A stretch of 64,000 bases of DNA, taken from contig NZ_CP101154.1 in the NCBI RefSeq assembly GCF_024298905.1, positions 1,116,001 to 1,180,000 on the forward strand, given 5' to 3'. The position numbers and the translations under genes are program-made. Below are positions 9,872-19,293 of this stretch, piece by piece (within the stretch, counting starts at the first letter, position 1; the number at the start of each line of letters is the position of its first letter). The stretch comes from Natronomonas marina (GTDB lineage: Archaea > Halobacteriota > Halobacteria > Halobacteriales > Haloarculaceae). The notes beneath the pieces are model-generated. The model was not told the origin of the DNA. It worked only from the letters and a program-made list of their open reading frames with translations, and ran no database searches.

Positions 9872-10693
9872 CTACACGATGGCGAACAGGACGACGTTGT
9901 GGGCGCCGGGACCCAGACCGACCGCCGCGACGAGGCCGAGCAGGGGATACCCCTCCCGCGGGTCCTCGCGGACGTAGTCGTCGAAGGCCGCGACCACGAC
10001 CGCGGCGACGAGCAGTTTCACGACGACGAACAGCCAGGCATCGCCCAGGATTTCGGGCGCCGGCAGCCCCGCCCCGAACTCGATGATGATACGCGACAGC
10101 GGGGTCTGCTCGCCGAACCCGAGGAGGTCGTAGCCGACGGCCGTCGAGACGCCGTCCAGCGCGTGGCCGAAGACGGCCACCAGGCCGACCGCGCCGGTCG
10201 CCCGGCCGGCGTCGAGGCGGCGGAGCACGCCCCACACTGCCGCCGTCGCCACCGCCGCGCCGAGGAGGATGGCCACGGAGTACCCGACTGCGGTGACACC
10301 GAGGGTCGGCGCCGTCGCCGCGGCCGCCGCCAGCGCGGCGAGAAGCAGCGCCGCCCCGGTCGCCGCCAGCGCGCCCGGAGCCGTCGAGAGGCTCCACCCC
10401 TCCCCCGGCCGTCCGGCGACGGCCGCCAGCGCGAACCCGGCGGCAACGCCGACGGTGACGTAGACGGCGGGCGACCCGAACAGTGGCGCCACAGCGGACG
10501 GGACCCCCCCGGCCTGGAACAGCGCGTACAGCGCGCCGCCGGCGGCCATCCAGGGCGCCAGGGCGGCCACGACCGGGCCGGTGACCGGCGGGCGCCGCCG
10601 GTACAGCAGCGCGACGGCGACGCCGGCGGCGACCAGCAGGCCGACCAGGTACGGGAGGGCGGGCAGCGCGAACCCGGAGGGGAGTACCTGCAC
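9872..10693 (-). CDS. DUF63-family membrane protein
   Basis: 273 residues from the GTG at 10691-10693, just before the hydrophobic region; the longer open frame upstream is low-complexity and overlaps the region before map. Seven or more hydrophobic segments are visible, with conserved-looking polar loops GHALDGVSTAVGYD and GEQTPLSRIIIEFG. The size, the N-terminal LPALPYLVGLL and the HALDG motif fit the archaeal DUF63 family, of unknown function. Convergent with the glycosyltransferase gene. Confidence 0.8.
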   Translation of the reverse strand: MQVLPSGFALPALPYLVGLLVAAGVAVALLYRRRPPVTGPVVAALAPWMAAGGALYALFQAGGVPSAVAPLFGSPAVYVTVGVAAGFALAAVAGRPGEGWSLSTAPGALAATGAALLLAALAAAAATAPTLGVTAVGYSVAILLGAAVATAAVWGVLRRLDAGRATGAVGLVAVFGHALDGVSTAVGYDLLGFGEQTPLSRIIIEFGAGLPAPEILGDAWLFVVVKLLVAAVVVAAFDDYVREDPREGYPLLGLVAAVGLGPGAHNVVLFAIV

Positions 10694-10820
10694 GCCTCGT
10701 CTACCGACTGGGCCGGTCGAAAGCGTTGCGGTCCCGCCTCGTGGCCCGGTCGGACGCGTCGCGGTCCCGCTCCGGGCGGCGAACGCAACCCATTTCATCC
10801 GACCGACCGAACGCGGAGCC

Positions 10821-11714
10821 ATGAGTCCCGACCTCACCGCCGAGAAGTACGAGAAGCACCGCGAGGCCGGCGAAATCCTCGCGCAGGTCCGCGAGGAGGC
10901 CGCCGACCGCGTCGAGGTCGGCGCGAGTCACCTCGAGGTCGCGGAGTTCGCCGAGGACCGCATCCGCGACCTCGGCGGCGAACCCGCCTTCCCCGTCAAC
11001 ATCAGCATCGACGAGGAGGCCGCCCACGCCACGCCGACGCCCGGCGACGAGACCACCTTCGGCGAGGAGATGGTCAACCTCGACATCGGCGTCCACGTCG
11101 ACGGCTGGCTGGCCGACACCGCGATCACCGTCGACCTCTCGGGCCACCGGGAACTCGCGGAAGCCTCCGAGGAAGCTCTGGAGGCCGCCCTGGAGGTCGT
11201 CGAGGCCGGCGTCGAGACGGGTGACATCGGGGCCGAAATCGAGAGCGTCATCGACGGCTACGGCTACAACCCGGTCGTCAACCTCACCGGCCACGGCCTC
11301 GGCCACTGGGAACAGCACACCGAACCCAACATCCCCAACCGGGCCGTCGAGCAGGGCGTCGAACTCGAGGTCGGCGACGTCGTCGCCATCGAACCGTTCG
11401 CCACCGACGGCGGCGGGAAGGTAAACGAGGGCGCCCACGAGGAGATCTACTCCTTGGAGCGGGAGGCCAGCGTCCGCAACCGGCAGGCACGCGAGGCGCT
11501 CGAACAGATCGTCGAACAGTTCAAGACGCTGCCCTTCGCCCGCCGGTGGCTCGACACCTCGCGGGCGGAGATGGCGCTGCGACGCCTCAAGCAGAACGAC
11601 GTCGTCCACGGCTACCCGGTGCTGAAAGAGCAGGACGGATACCTCGTGAGCCAGAAGGAACACACCGTCATCGTCACCGAGGACGGCTGTGAAGTGACGA
11701 CGCGGGCGCGGTAG
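10821..11714 (+). CDS. map: methionine aminopeptidase, type II
   Basis: 297 residues. Removes the initiator methionine from new proteins. The five metal ligands of the pita-bread fold are visible in NLDIGVHVDGWLADTA (two Asp), NLTGHGLGHWEQH (His), IEPFATDGGG (Glu) and the C-terminal EHTVIVTEDG (Glu). An insertion of about 60 residues between the last two motifs marks the archaeal/eukaryotic type II form. ATG at 10821 gives the normal family length. Confidence 0.96.
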   Translation: MSPDLTAEKYEKHREAGEILAQVREEAADRVEVGASHLEVAEFAEDRIRDLGGEPAFPVNISIDEEAAHATPTPGDETTFGEEMVNLDIGVHVDGWLADTAITVDLSGHRELAEASEEALEAALEVVEAGVETGDIGAEIESVIDGYGYNPVVNLTGHGLGHWEQHTEPNIPNRAVEQGVELEVGDVVAIEPFATDGGGKVNEGAHEEIYSLEREASVRNRQAREALEQIVEQFKTLPFARRWLDTSRAEMALRRLKQNDVVHGYPVLKEQDGYLVSQKEHTVIVTEDGCEVTTRAR

Positions 11715-11775
11715 GCGGCGCTTCCGCCGGCCGGCGCCGACTGGCCGTGTGACCGTTTCCGTCGACCCGTCCCGC

Positions 11776-11973
11776 TCAGGCGTTGTTCATCCGCGTCGAG
11801 GTCTCCGCTCCGCAGACTCTACACGTCGTCACGCGGTACGGCTCCCGGGAGAACTCCGCGTTCTCCTCCTTGCGGCTCTCCGTGCGGAGCTTGATGCTAA
11901 CCTCGTGGGGCGTCTCGCGGCTACACGTCTCGCACTCCTCGGCCATCCGATCGTCGTCCATTCGGGTCGCCAT
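11776..11973 (-). CDS. small zinc beta-ribbon protein
   Basis: 65 residues with two Cys pairs, CETC at about 14-17 and CRVC at about 52-55, forming a predicted treble-clef or ribbon zinc site. Basic and acidic residues lie between them. It resembles small haloarchaeal zinc-ribbon families (such as DUF7835), whose role is unknown. ATG at 11971-11973 is preferred over an upstream start at 12027, because the latter runs into the presumed promoter region. Confidence 0.75.
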   Translation of the reverse strand: MATRMDDDRMAEECETCSRETPHEVSIKLRTESRKEENAEFSREPYRVTTCRVCGAETSTRMNNA

Positions 11974-12150
11974 TGTCACCCGTCGATAGCTACGAGATTC
12001 GCATAAAGACCGACTTCGGTTGAGCACTGTTTTGACCGTTCAAGCCCGCTCCGCGTCGAAAACGTTCAAACGCCGTCCACGGCCGATAGCGGAGCCGAGG
12101 TGCCGGTAGCTGCCGTCGTGAGAGGATCGTTTACGGCTGAACGGCCAAAA

Positions 12151-12159
12151 GATATAAAT
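12151..12159 (+). promoter_or_regulatory. TATA box of the HIT protein gene
   Basis: AT-rich GATATAAAT in GC-rich surroundings. The ATG lies at 12210, so a transcript would carry a leader of about 25 to 30 bases. Confidence 0.55.
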
Positions 12160-12209
12160 GCTAGAACGGAGGCAAACAGCGTTAACAGCCCCCGGTTCGA
12201 CCGGGCCAC

Positions 12210-12746
12210 ATGGACCAGTTGTTCGCGCCGTGGCGCATCGAGTGGGTCGAACGGGACGGCAACGAGGACATCGACGGCTGCCCGTTCTGTGTCCTCCCCG
12301 AGCGCGAGGACGCCCGCGAGGCGAACGTCGTCGCCGAGTCCGACCGCGCCTACGTCCTCCTGAACAACTTCCCGTACAACCCCGGCCACGCGATGGTCAT
12401 CCCGCGGACCCACACCGGCGAGTTCACCGCCCTCGACGACGAGACGCTGCTGGAACACGCCCGCCTCAAGCAGCGCACCATCGAGGCCTTCGAGGCCGGT
12501 CTCGGTCCCGACGGCGTCAACGCCGGGCTCAACCTCGGGGACGCCGCCGGTGGCTCAATCGACGACCACCTCCACACCCACCTCGTCCCCCGGTGGACCG
12601 GCGACACCAACTTCATGCCCGTCTGTGCGGACACGAAGGTCATCGTCGAGGCCGTCGAGGACACCTACGAGGCGCTCCACGACGCCTTCGCCACACAGGC
12701 GGGCGCGACCGTGGCCGAGAACGGCGCGGTCCGAATCGAGTTCTAG
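12210..12746 (+). CDS. HIT-family nucleotide hydrolase/transferase
   Basis: 178 residues. The histidine triad is plain in DDHLHTHLVPRW (near residue 113). The N-terminal CPFCVLPE and the NNFPYNPGHAMVIPRTHTGE sequence match the archaeal/bacterial branch related to Hint and Fhit/AP4A-phosphorylase-like proteins. These act on nucleotide phosphoramidates or dinucleoside polyphosphates; the exact substrate is unknown. Followed 71 bases later by the CDF transporter gene. Confidence 0.9.
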   Translation: MDQLFAPWRIEWVERDGNEDIDGCPFCVLPEREDAREANVVAESDRAYVLLNNFPYNPGHAMVIPRTHTGEFTALDDETLLEHARLKQRTIEAFEAGLGPDGVNAGLNLGDAAGGSIDDHLHTHLVPRWTGDTNFMPVCADTKVIVEAVEDTYEALHDAFATQAGATVAENGAVRIEF

Positions 12747-12817
12747 CTCCCGCCGAACGGGGCCGTTCGGTCGCTCTAATCCTATCACTTATCCGGGCGG
12801 TTCCGCTATGACGGACG

Positions 12818-13747
12818 ATGAGCGACGCCGCGGTCGCGGAGACCGGCATCGAGACCGACACCGCGAGACGGGACTTCACCCGCGCCAGCGCCGTCAACGT
12901 CGTCGGCAACGTCGTGAAAATCCTCGTCGAGGCGGCCGCGGGCCTGGCGTTCGGGTCCGTCGCGCTGCTGGCCGACGCCGCCCACTCCGTCGGCGACCTC
13001 GTCGCCAGTGCCGTCGTCCTCGCGTGGGGGCGCAGCGTCTACGCCGACCCCGACGACACCCACCCGCACGGCCACCAGCGCGTCGAACCGCTCGCGGCGC
13101 TGTTCGTCGGCACCGTCGTCGTCCTGCTGGGCCTGGAGTTGCTGTTCGAGTCCGCGCGCGGCCTCTTCGAGGGCCCGACCGTCACCTTCAGCCCGCTTCT
13201 GGTCGGCGCGCTCCTCTTTTCGATGGCCGACATGTACCTGCTGTACTGGTACACCACCCGCGTCAACGCGCGCCTGGAATCCTCGGCGCTCGCGGCGCTG
13301 GCCGTCGACTGCCGCAACGACATCTACACCTCCGTGGCGGCGCTGGTCGGCGTCCTCGGCGTCTTCTTCAGCTATCCCGTCCTCGACGCCGCCGCAGGCG
13401 CCATCGTCAGCCTGCTCGTCGTCTACCAGGGCGTCGAAATCGGCCGCGAGAACGTCTCGTACCTGATCGGCGCCGCTCCCTCCGAGGCCGAGCGCGAGCG
13501 CGTCGTCGACGCCATCCTCGAGCACCCGGCCGTCGAGGGCGTCCACGACATCGCCGTCTTCTACGACGGCACCGACCTCGAGGTCGAGGCCCACGTCGAG
13601 GTCGACGGCGCCCTGACGCTCGTGGAGGCCCACGACATCGAGTCCGAACTGGTCGAACGGCTCGAATCCATGGAGTCGGTCGGCGACGTCCACCTTCACC
13701 TCGACCCCGCCGGCATCGGCGAGTGGAAGGACGCCGATGGAACGTGA
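12818..13747 (+). CDS. cation diffusion facilitator (CDF) metal exporter
   Basis: 309 residues with about six transmembrane helices and a C-terminal cytosolic metal-sensing domain (about 215-300). Helix 2 has the metal site LLADAAHSVGDLVASA (HxxxD type) and helix 5 the matching site AVDCRNDIYTS. CDF proteins export Zn, Fe, Mn or Co in exchange for protons. The substrate metal cannot be assigned. The C-terminal domain has several His residues (DVHLHLDPAG). Confidence 0.92.
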   Translation: MSDAAVAETGIETDTARRDFTRASAVNVVGNVVKILVEAAAGLAFGSVALLADAAHSVGDLVASAVVLAWGRSVYADPDDTHPHGHQRVEPLAALFVGTVVVLLGLELLFESARGLFEGPTVTFSPLLVGALLFSMADMYLLYWYTTRVNARLESSALAALAVDCRNDIYTSVAALVGVLGVFFSYPVLDAAAGAIVSLLVVYQGVEIGRENVSYLIGAAPSEAERERVVDAILEHPAVEGVHDIAVFYDGTDLEVEAHVEVDGALTLVEAHDIESELVERLESMESVGDVHLHLDPAGIGEWKDADGT

Positions 13748-13809
13748 GGACACCCACCGGACCTGATGGGCCGGGGATCGCCGAGACGGGTGGCGTCGGC
13801 TGGCCGGTG

Positions 13810-14307
13810 TCACCCGTCGTTCTCGACCGCGTCGATTGCGCGGTCGTAGAGGTCCTCGCCTATCCAGAAACCAACCTGCCGGAGCGAGTCCAGTTCGGAC
13901 TCGATATCGATCCGTCCTTGGTCGGCGGCTCGAAGGAGAACCCCGATGATCCCGGTGACCGGTAGCTCGTGACGGCGAGCCACCTGCCGTCCATCGCGTT
14001 CGTCGATCAGCACGAGGGAGGCGTCGCGTTCGATGGCGAGCGCGATCGCAGTTGATTCGCCGGCATCGAGACGGGAACGGAACTCCCGGACGAGGTCGTC
14101 GCGCGTCGGTTGTTCCACGCCCACGATGTCACTGTCGATGAACGTCTCCAGTGGTTCTCGTGCGTCCTCACCAGCCAGTAGCTCCTCCCGAACCGTTTCG
14201 GTGATGATGATCGAGTCGAACTGCGAACGGAAGAGGTCGAGCCGACCGATCAACGCGAGGTTGAGAAGCGGTGAGGTGTCGGCAACGACACCGTCATTCC
14301 CGGGCAT
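13810..14307 (-). CDS. PIN-domain toxin-like protein (DUF3368 type)
   Basis: 165 residues. PIN ribonuclease motifs are present: VVADTSPLLNLALIG (first Asp), the acidic SRLDAGESTAIALAIE, and LVLIDERDGRQVAR (Asp/Glu). The C-terminal half fits the DUF3368 branch. Such proteins are toxin-type RNases. The gene overlaps the antitoxin-like UPF0175 gene by 14 bases, the classic two-gene arrangement, and lies between the CDF transporter and a tRNA-modification gene. Confidence 0.85.
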   Translation of the reverse strand: MPGNDGVVADTSPLLNLALIGRLDLFRSQFDSIIITETVREELLAGEDAREPLETFIDSDIVGVEQPTRDDLVREFRSRLDAGESTAIALAIERDASLVLIDERDGRQVARRHELPVTGIIGVLLRAADQGRIDIESELDSLRQVGFWIGEDLYDRAIDAVENDG

Positions 14308-14542
14308 ACGCGATGTCGTCGTCCAACTCCTCGTCCGTGTAGTGGCGTTCTATCCCGCGCCGGCCGAGGAGTCGCTGAAACTCCCGCGAGGACATATCCG
14401 CGAGTTCTCGGGCCTTCCCGAAGGAGAGAATATCCTGCCGATAACAGGCCACGGCCAGTTCCCGACGGAGAACCAGTTCCCTTTCGTCTTCGGGGAGACG
14501 GAGAGCCTCGTAAACCTCGTCGGTTATCTCGATGTCCGCCAT
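14294..14542 (-). CDS. UPF0175 antitoxin-like protein
   Basis: 82 residues. The UPF0175 pattern is visible: a short N-terminal strand, then a helix-turn-helix-like segment CYRQDILSFGKARELADMS and FQRLLGRRGI. It is first in the pair, as antitoxins usually are, and would bind DNA and neutralise the PIN partner. The partner's start lies within its coding end. Confidence 0.85.
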   Translation of the reverse strand: MADIEITDEVYEALRLPEDERELVLRRELAVACYRQDILSFGKARELADMSSREFQRLLGRRGIERHYTDEELDDDIAYARE

Positions 14543-14590
14543 ACGCGCAGTAGGGCGGAATGACAGTTAAGCGTTCGTCTCCCAGGGGGC

Positions 14591-15835
14591 TTAGGTCGGC
14601 TCGCCGAAGCAGTAGACGTTCTCGTTGGCGGTTATCTCGACCTCGAGGAAGTCGCCGACCTCGATGTCCTTCGACTCCGCGTCGGTGACGATGACCTGCC
14701 GGTAGGCGGGGTCGCGACACTTCACCGAGTCGCCGGTTCCCTCCTCGACGACCAGCACCTCGCGGGTGTCGCCGACCATCGCGGCGTGGGCCTCCCGACA
14801 GACGTCCATCTTCAGGTCCGTCATCGCCTTCGAGCGCTCCTTCTTGACCGTCCCGCCGAGGCCCTTCATCTCGGCGGCGTCGGTTCCGGGCCGCTTCGAG
14901 AAGCGCGTGATGTTGATTCGCTCGGGACGGACCTCCTCGAGCAACGCCATCGATTGCTCGTGGTCGGCCTCGTCCTCGGTCGGGAAGCCGACGATGAAGT
15001 CCGTCGACAGCGTCCAGTGGTCCAGCCGCTCGTCGAAGGCGTCGACGACCTCGCGGAACTTCTCGACGCGGTGCTGGCGGCGCATGTCCTCAAGGACGGC
15101 GTCGCTGCCGGACTGCACCGGCGCGTGGACGAAGTCGTACAGCTTCTCGTTTTCGGCGAACACCTCGGCCAACTCCTCGTGGATGCCGTGGACGCCGCCG
15201 GGATTCGCCATCCCGAGCCGGACCCGGAACTCGCCCTCGATGTCGCAGATGCGGTCCAGCAGTTCGGGGAGCTTCCGCTCGCCGGTGTCCCAGCCGTAGA
15301 CACCGGTGTCCTGGCCGGTGATACGTATCTCCTTCGCGCCCGCGTGGACCAGCGCCCGCGCCTTCTCGACGTTCTCCTCGATTGGCGGGGAGTCGACCCG
15401 GCCGGTGGCGAACTTCGTGATGCAGTACGAGCAGTTGCTCATACAGCCGCGGGCGATGGGGAGGATGCCGACGACGCCGTCCAGAATCGGTTCGGCGTCC
15501 GGCGTCGTCGTCGGACACTCCCCGTTCGTGACGGCCTCGGGGACGTCCTCCCAGTGGAGTACCCGGACATCGAGGTCGGCGAACTGCTCGCCCTGCGCCA
15601 GCGCCATACAGCCGGTGACGATGAGGTCGGCCGTCTCGTCGGCCAACTCCTCGGCGCGGCGCAGCATGTTGCGCTCGGTCTTCTCGACGACGGTGCAGGT
15701 GTTGAGGATGGCCACGTCCGCCTCGTCGGGGCCGTCGACCCGGTAGTGGCCGGCGTCGCGGAGCTTTCGCTCGATCTGCCGGCTCTCACCCCGGTTGGAC
15801 GTACAGCCGTACGTCTCGATGTGGTACGTGGCCAT
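14591..15835 (-). CDS. tRNA t6A37 methylthiotransferase (radical SAM, MtaB/CDKAL1 type)
   Basis: 414 residues. Adds a methylthio group to t6A at position 37 of tRNAs. Domains: N-terminal UPF0004 domain with its three Cys (ETYGCTSNRGE, LNTCTVVEKTE, VTGCMALAQG), a radical-SAM core with the CxxxCxxC cluster motif in ARGCMSNCSYCITK (about 143), and a C-terminal TRAM domain (about 350-412). The archaeal/eukaryotic subgroup is inferred from overall similarity. The stop lies 48 bases from the antitoxin gene start on the same strand. Confidence 0.93.
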   Translation of the reverse strand: MATYHIETYGCTSNRGESRQIERKLRDAGHYRVDGPDEADVAILNTCTVVEKTERNMLRRAEELADETADLIVTGCMALAQGEQFADLDVRVLHWEDVPEAVTNGECPTTTPDAEPILDGVVGILPIARGCMSNCSYCITKFATGRVDSPPIEENVEKARALVHAGAKEIRITGQDTGVYGWDTGERKLPELLDRICDIEGEFRVRLGMANPGGVHGIHEELAEVFAENEKLYDFVHAPVQSGSDAVLEDMRRQHRVEKFREVVDAFDERLDHWTLSTDFIVGFPTEDEADHEQSMALLEEVRPERINITRFSKRPGTDAAEMKGLGGTVKKERSKAMTDLKMDVCREAHAAMVGDTREVLVVEEGTGDSVKCRDPAYRQVIVTDAESKDIEVGDFLEVEITANENVYCFGEPT

Positions 15836-15922
15836 CGGCGTGCCGGAACCAGTCGCTACGGCGTCAAAAGGCCAGCGGAACGTAGGGAACGGTACGCGTG
15901 AGCACTCACCCGAGCACCAAAT

Positions 15923-15931
15923 CTTATATTA
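15923..15931 (+). promoter_or_regulatory. TATA box of the AT-rich membrane-protein gene
   Basis: CTTATATTA, 35-43 bases before the ATG at 15966; transcription would begin near 15955 and give a leader of about 10 bases. A second AT-rich run (TTTATATA, 15950-15957) lies too near the start codon to be the main TATA box. Confidence 0.55.
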
Positions 15932-15965
15932 CTGTACTGACAACGTCTATTTATATAGAGAGCAC

Positions 15966-16400
15966 ATGATACGAACGTTCCGGGAGTTCGTGACGGCTCA
16001 CAACTGGGCATACGCGGTACCAGCGGGACTCGTCTCCGCGGCGTACGTTTTTTATAACAGTCCGGGAGGAGGGACGTTCTATTTTGGAATCGTTTTCTGG
16101 GCCGGGCTACTCGGTGGACTGCTGACGCTTGCGGAGTCGAGCGGAACGTGGCGTATCGGGTTTCGAACCGGATCGATCGGAGCACTGCCGGCGCTGCAGC
16201 CCGTCGTTTCCGTAGCCGGTACTCTTCCGGGGTTCGATCTACCCGCGATTACGACGACTTTACACGGTGTGTTACTGATCGTATTCGGAGCTATCAGCGT
16301 TCTGTTGGTCGGTGCACTCGGGGCCATCGGTGCCAAAGCCGGAGGATGGCTCTCCCGCAAGATCGAACCCGGAACGAACCCGATAGACCCCTCGGTCTGA
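15966..16400 (+). CDS. orphan membrane protein in an AT-rich patch
   Basis: 144 residues with four hydrophobic segments (about 14-30, 38-55, 65-85 and 100-125). A Gly/Ala-rich last helix ends in a short basic tail. The pattern recalls haloarchaeal DUF5518-like four-helix proteins, but I cannot confirm it. Codon use and the upstream region are clearly richer in A and T than the neighbours (runs such as CGTTTTTTATAACAG), suggesting recent acquisition. It stands alone between convergent genes. Confidence 0.7.
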   Translation: MIRTFREFVTAHNWAYAVPAGLVSAAYVFYNSPGGGTFYFGIVFWAGLLGGLLTLAESSGTWRIGFRTGSIGALPALQPVVSVAGTLPGFDLPAITTTLHGVLLIVFGAISVLLVGALGAIGAKAGGWLSRKIEPGTNPIDPSV

Positions 16401-16442
16401 ACCGACACGCCGGACTCGCGCCGACGGGACGGAGTCGAGCGC

Positions 16443-17087
16443 CTACAGCCGCCCGGCCTCGTACCCCTCGACGATGTCCACGCCGGAGGAGGCGCCGATG
16501 CGCTCGGCGCCGGCCTCGAGCATCTCGACGGATTCGGCGAAACTGCCGATGCCGCCGCTGGCCTTCACCGGCAGGTACTCGCTCATCACCTCGACGTCCT
16601 CGACGGTCGCACCGCCCTCCGAGAAGCCGGTGGCGGTCTTGACGAACTCCGCGTCGGCCTCGGCGGCGAGTTCGCAGGCCGTCCGCAGTTCCGTTCCGGA
16701 GAGCAGCGGTGCCTCGACGATGAGCTTCACGGGAACGGGGACCGCGGCCACGACCCGTTCGAGTTCCTCGCGGACGGCGTGGTGGTCGCCCGAGCGGAGT
16801 CGGCCGACGTTGAGCACGACGTCTATCTCGTCGGCGTCGTCCATCCAGGCGTTCTCGGCCTCGCTCTCCTTGGTCGCCGGCGATTCCTGGCCGTGGGGGA
16901 AGCCACAGACCGTCACGAGGGTCACGTCGGGCGCGTGGTCGGCCGCCTCCGCGACGTAGCACGGCGGGATACAGGCGTTCATGCCGTGGGCGTCGGCCGC
17001 CTCCAGCACCGCCGCGACGTCGCGCCAGGTCGTCTCCGGCCCCAGGACGGTGTGGTCGATGCGTGCCGCGAACTCGGCGCGGTCCAT
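16443..17087 (-). CDS. deoC: deoxyribose-phosphate aldolase
   Basis: 214 residues. Cleaves 2-deoxyribose-5-phosphate to acetaldehyde and glyceraldehyde-3-phosphate in deoxynucleoside breakdown. Conserved parts: [11 protein letters not shown] at the N-terminus, [25 protein letters not shown], the Schiff-base Lys in [15 protein letters not shown], and the second Lys in [15 protein letters not shown] at 17087 gives the normal length and sits about 26 bases after a TATA box. The nucleoside phosphorylase at 5574 could supply the pentose phosphate. Confidence 0.95.
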   Translation of the reverse strand: MDRAEFAARIDHTVLGPETTWRDVAAVLEAADAHGMNACIPPCYVAEAADHAPDVTLVTVCGFPHGQESPATKESEAENAWMDDADEIDVVLNVGRLRSGDHHAVREELERVVAAVPVPVKLIVEAPLLSGTELRTACELAAEADAEFVKTATGFSEGGATVEDVEVMSEYLPVKASGGIGSFAESVEMLEAGAERIGASSGVDIVEGYEAGRL

Positions 17088-17109
17088 ACCTCCCGCTCGC
17101 GGCGGGGCG

Positions 17110-17118
17110 ACATAAATC
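17110..17118 (-). promoter_or_regulatory. TATA box of deoC
   Basis: GATTTATGT on the minus strand, centred about 27 bases before the deoC ATG at 17087. Confidence 0.55.
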
Positions 17119-17175
17119 GCTTCCGTCGCGGGACGAACCGACGGACAGTTACCGCCCGCGCGAGGAGAGGGTGGC

Positions 17176-18927
17176 ATGACCGAGTACTTCGAGGTGCACG
17201 CCCGCGACGCGGCGGCGCGGCGCGGCGAGGTGCGCCTCGCCGAACCCCTCGGGACGCCGGCGCTCGTCGACGACGTCCTCGAGGACGCCGGCAGTCGCTG
17301 GCACGCGGCCCGCGAGATGCCGGACGGCGAGGAGGGGGCCCTGACGGTGCTGCCCCACCGCGCGCTCCCGCCGGGCACCGAGCAACCGGTCGCCGAGGCG
17401 TTCTCCCCCGAGTACCCCGACGTCGACGTTCCGAGTGCGGCCGTCGTCTCACCGGCGACGGCCGACGACCACGGCACCGACGCCTACGTCCTGGCCGGCG
17501 CGCCCGGCTACGTCGGCCACGCCGAGGCGTTCGTCGAGGCCGTCGTCGGAGTCCGCGAGGCCATCCCCGACGACACGGCGCTGTATCTCTCCGGCGTCGC
17601 CACGCCGGCCAACGCCGCGACGCTGGTCTACGCCGGCGTCGACCTGCTGGACGAGAAGCGGGCCCGCGCCCGCGGGCTGGAGGGCTTCTACCTCACCACC
17701 GACGGCGAGGCGTTCCTCGAGGACCTCGAGGAGTTGCCCTGCGCCTGCGAGGCCTGCCGCGGGCCGGTCGCCGAGTTCTCGCGGGCGGACTGTGCCGACC
17801 ACAACGCCAACCTCCTGCGGGCGGAACTGACCCGGGTGCGCAAGCGGGTCGCCGACGGCCGCCTCCGCGACTACGTCGAGGGGCAGGCCCGCCAGGAGGC
17901 GTGGCTGACCGCGACGCTCCGGCGACTCGACCAGCAGTACGGCTACCTGGAGGCCAGGACGCCCGTCTTCCGGCGGGAGGAACTGCTCGCCTCGACTGAC
18001 GACGCGCTCCGCCGGGTCGAGATCCAGCGCTTCGCAGACCGGGTGACGACGCGCTACCGCCGCCGACTCGACGCGCCGCTGGTCCTGTTGCCGTGTTCGG
18101 CGCGCAAGCCCTACAGCGACTCGCAGAGTCACGAGCAGTTCAACCGGGCCGTCCAGTGGCGCGGCCACGTCGTCTCGATGACCTCCCCCATCGGCGTCGT
18201 GCCGAACGAACTGGAGACGACCTACCCGGCCCAGCACTACGACAGCGTCGTCACGGGGCGGTGGACCGAGACGGAAATCGAGTTCGTCGCGAGCGTCCTC
18301 GAGCGGTACCTCCAGCGGGCCGACTACGACCGCCACGTCGCCCACGTCCCCCCGGAGGGCTACCGCGACATCTGCGAGCGGGTCGAGGACTCCATCGGCG
18401 TCGAGTTCGAGTACACCGTCGAGGACCACCCGACGACCGAGGCGTCGCTTTCCAACCTCGATGCGGCCCTTGACGGTCTCGACAGCTACTACAAGAGCGA
18501 ACGCGAGGCCGCGACGGTTCGGGCCATCGCGGACTTCCAGTTCGGGCCGGGCGCCGGCGACGAGGTGTTCGGCCCCGACGCACGGACGGAGGGCCGGTAC
18601 CCGAAGCTACGGGTCACCGAGGACGGCGAGCAACTGGCGACGATGGTCCCGCAGTACGGCACGCTGTCGCTGACGCCGGCCGGCGGCCGCGCCTGGCGGG
18701 ACAGCGACGCCCCGACGAAGACGGTCGAAATCGACGACTTCGTCCCGAGCGGCAGCGTCCTGGCGCCCGGCGTCCTCGACGCCGACGCCTCGATTCGGCC
18801 GGGCGACGAGGTGGTCGTCGAGGGACCGGAGGCCTTCGCCGTCGGGCGGGCGACCTGCCACGGCGAGGCGATGGTCGAGAGCTCCCGCGGTATCGTCGTC
18901 GACGTGCGGCACTGCGAGGAGCGGTAG
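17176..18927 (+). CDS. arcS: archaeosine synthase subunit alpha
   Basis: 583 residues. With RaSEA (27435) it converts preQ0 at position 15 of tRNA into archaeosine. The N-terminal part is a degenerate TGT-like barrel containing the Cys-rich zinc motif CACEAC (about 193-198). The middle carries the ArcS-specific [14 protein letters not shown] with its catalytic Cys region (about 306-319), and the last 75 residues form a PUA RNA-binding domain. The final 26 bases before the stop are repeated almost exactly 830 bases downstream, beyond a toxin-antitoxin pair. Confidence 0.95.
   Translation: MTEYFEVHARDAAARRGEVRLAEPLGTPALVDDVLEDAGSRWHAAREMPDGEEGALTVLPHRALPPGTEQPVAEAFSPEYPDVDVPSAAVVSPATADDHGTDAYVLAGAPGYVGHAEAFVEAVVGVREAIPDDTALYLSGVATPANAATLVYAGVDLLDEKRARARGLEGFYLTTDGEAFLEDLEELPCACEACRGPVAEFSRADCADHNANLLRAELTRVRKRVADGRLRDYVEGQARQEAWLTATLRRLDQQYGYLEARTPVFRREELLASTDDALRRVEIQRFADRVTTRYRRRLDAPLVLLPCSARKPYSDSQSHEQFNRAVQWRGHVVSMTSPIGVVPNELETTYPAQHYDSVVTGRWTETEIEFVASVLERYLQRADYDRHVAHVPPEGYRDICERVEDSIGVEFEYTVEDHPTTEASLSNLDAALDGLDSYYKSEREAATVRAIADFQFGPGAGDEVFGPDARTEGRYPKLRVTEDGEQLATMVPQYGTLSLTPAGGRAWRDSDAPTKTVEIDDFVPSGSVLAPGVLDADASIRPGDEVVVEGPEAFAVGRATCHGEAMVESSRGIVVDVRHCEER
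18901..18926 (+). repeat. direct repeat, left copy (3' end of arcS)
   Basis: 26 bp running from GACGTGCGG to GAGCGGTA, covering the last codons of arcS. It matches 19731-19756 at 25 of 26 positions (position 6 is G here and C there). The two copies bracket the DUF433/DUF5615 gene pair. Confidence 0.9.
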
Positions 18928-18983
18928 GGGCTCGGAGCCGTCCGTCGGGGAGGGGAACGTCTCGAAGAGGTAGAGCGGCCGGA

Positions 18984-18992
18984 AAGATATAA
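18984..18992 (+). promoter_or_regulatory. TATA box of the DUF433/DUF5615 pair
   Basis: AAGATATAA, centred 30 bases before the ATG at 19018, so a near-leaderless transcript. It lies inside the inserted segment, so the pair brought its own promoter. Confidence 0.65.
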
Positions 18993-19017
18993 CCGACGAG
19001 GGAGCCTACCTTCCCGC

Positions 19018-19293
19018 ATGAGTATCACCCGTGACGAGGAAGTGCTCGGTGGCGAACCCCGAATCGACGGAACGCGCATCGGCGTTCGTCACGTTTCTGC
19101 ACGGGTAATCGACGGCGGACGGACCCCGGCCCACGTCGCAGACCAACTCGGCGTGCCGCTGGCCGACGTGTACCAGGCCCTCTCCTACTACTACGCACAC
19201 GTCGACGAGATGCGCGAACTCGAGGCGGCGAACGAAACGGCCTTCGAGCGCGTTCGAGAGTCCTCGCTACAGCCCAGAGAAACCGTGCAGTGA
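19018..19293 (+). CDS. DUF433 antitoxin-like protein
   Basis: 91 residues. The DUF433 pattern is clear: VLGGEPRIDGTRIGVRHVS, then a winged-helix region (PAHVADQLGVPLADVYQALSYYY). These DNA-binding proteins are usually found next to DUF5615 PIN-like proteins as antitoxins. The 3' end overlaps the GTG of the next gene. The pair lies between two copies of the arcS 3' end, evidence that it was inserted as a unit. Confidence 0.85.
   Translation: MSITRDEEVLGGEPRIDGTRIGVRHVSARVIDGGRTPAHVADQLGVPLADVYQALSYYYAHVDEMRELEAANETAFERVRESSLQPRETVQ

Noticed and set aside
12186-12206. A T-arm-like stem-loop (CCCGG-TTCGA-CCGGG) upstream of the HIT gene
   Set aside because: The loop is too short for a tRNA T-loop, and no acceptor, D or anticodon arms fit around it.
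13748-14590. Search for a duplicated gene end flanking the PIN/UPF0175 pair, as seen for the arcS pair
   Set aside because: The sequence after the CDF gene and that before the methylthiotransferase gene show no matching repeat by eye.
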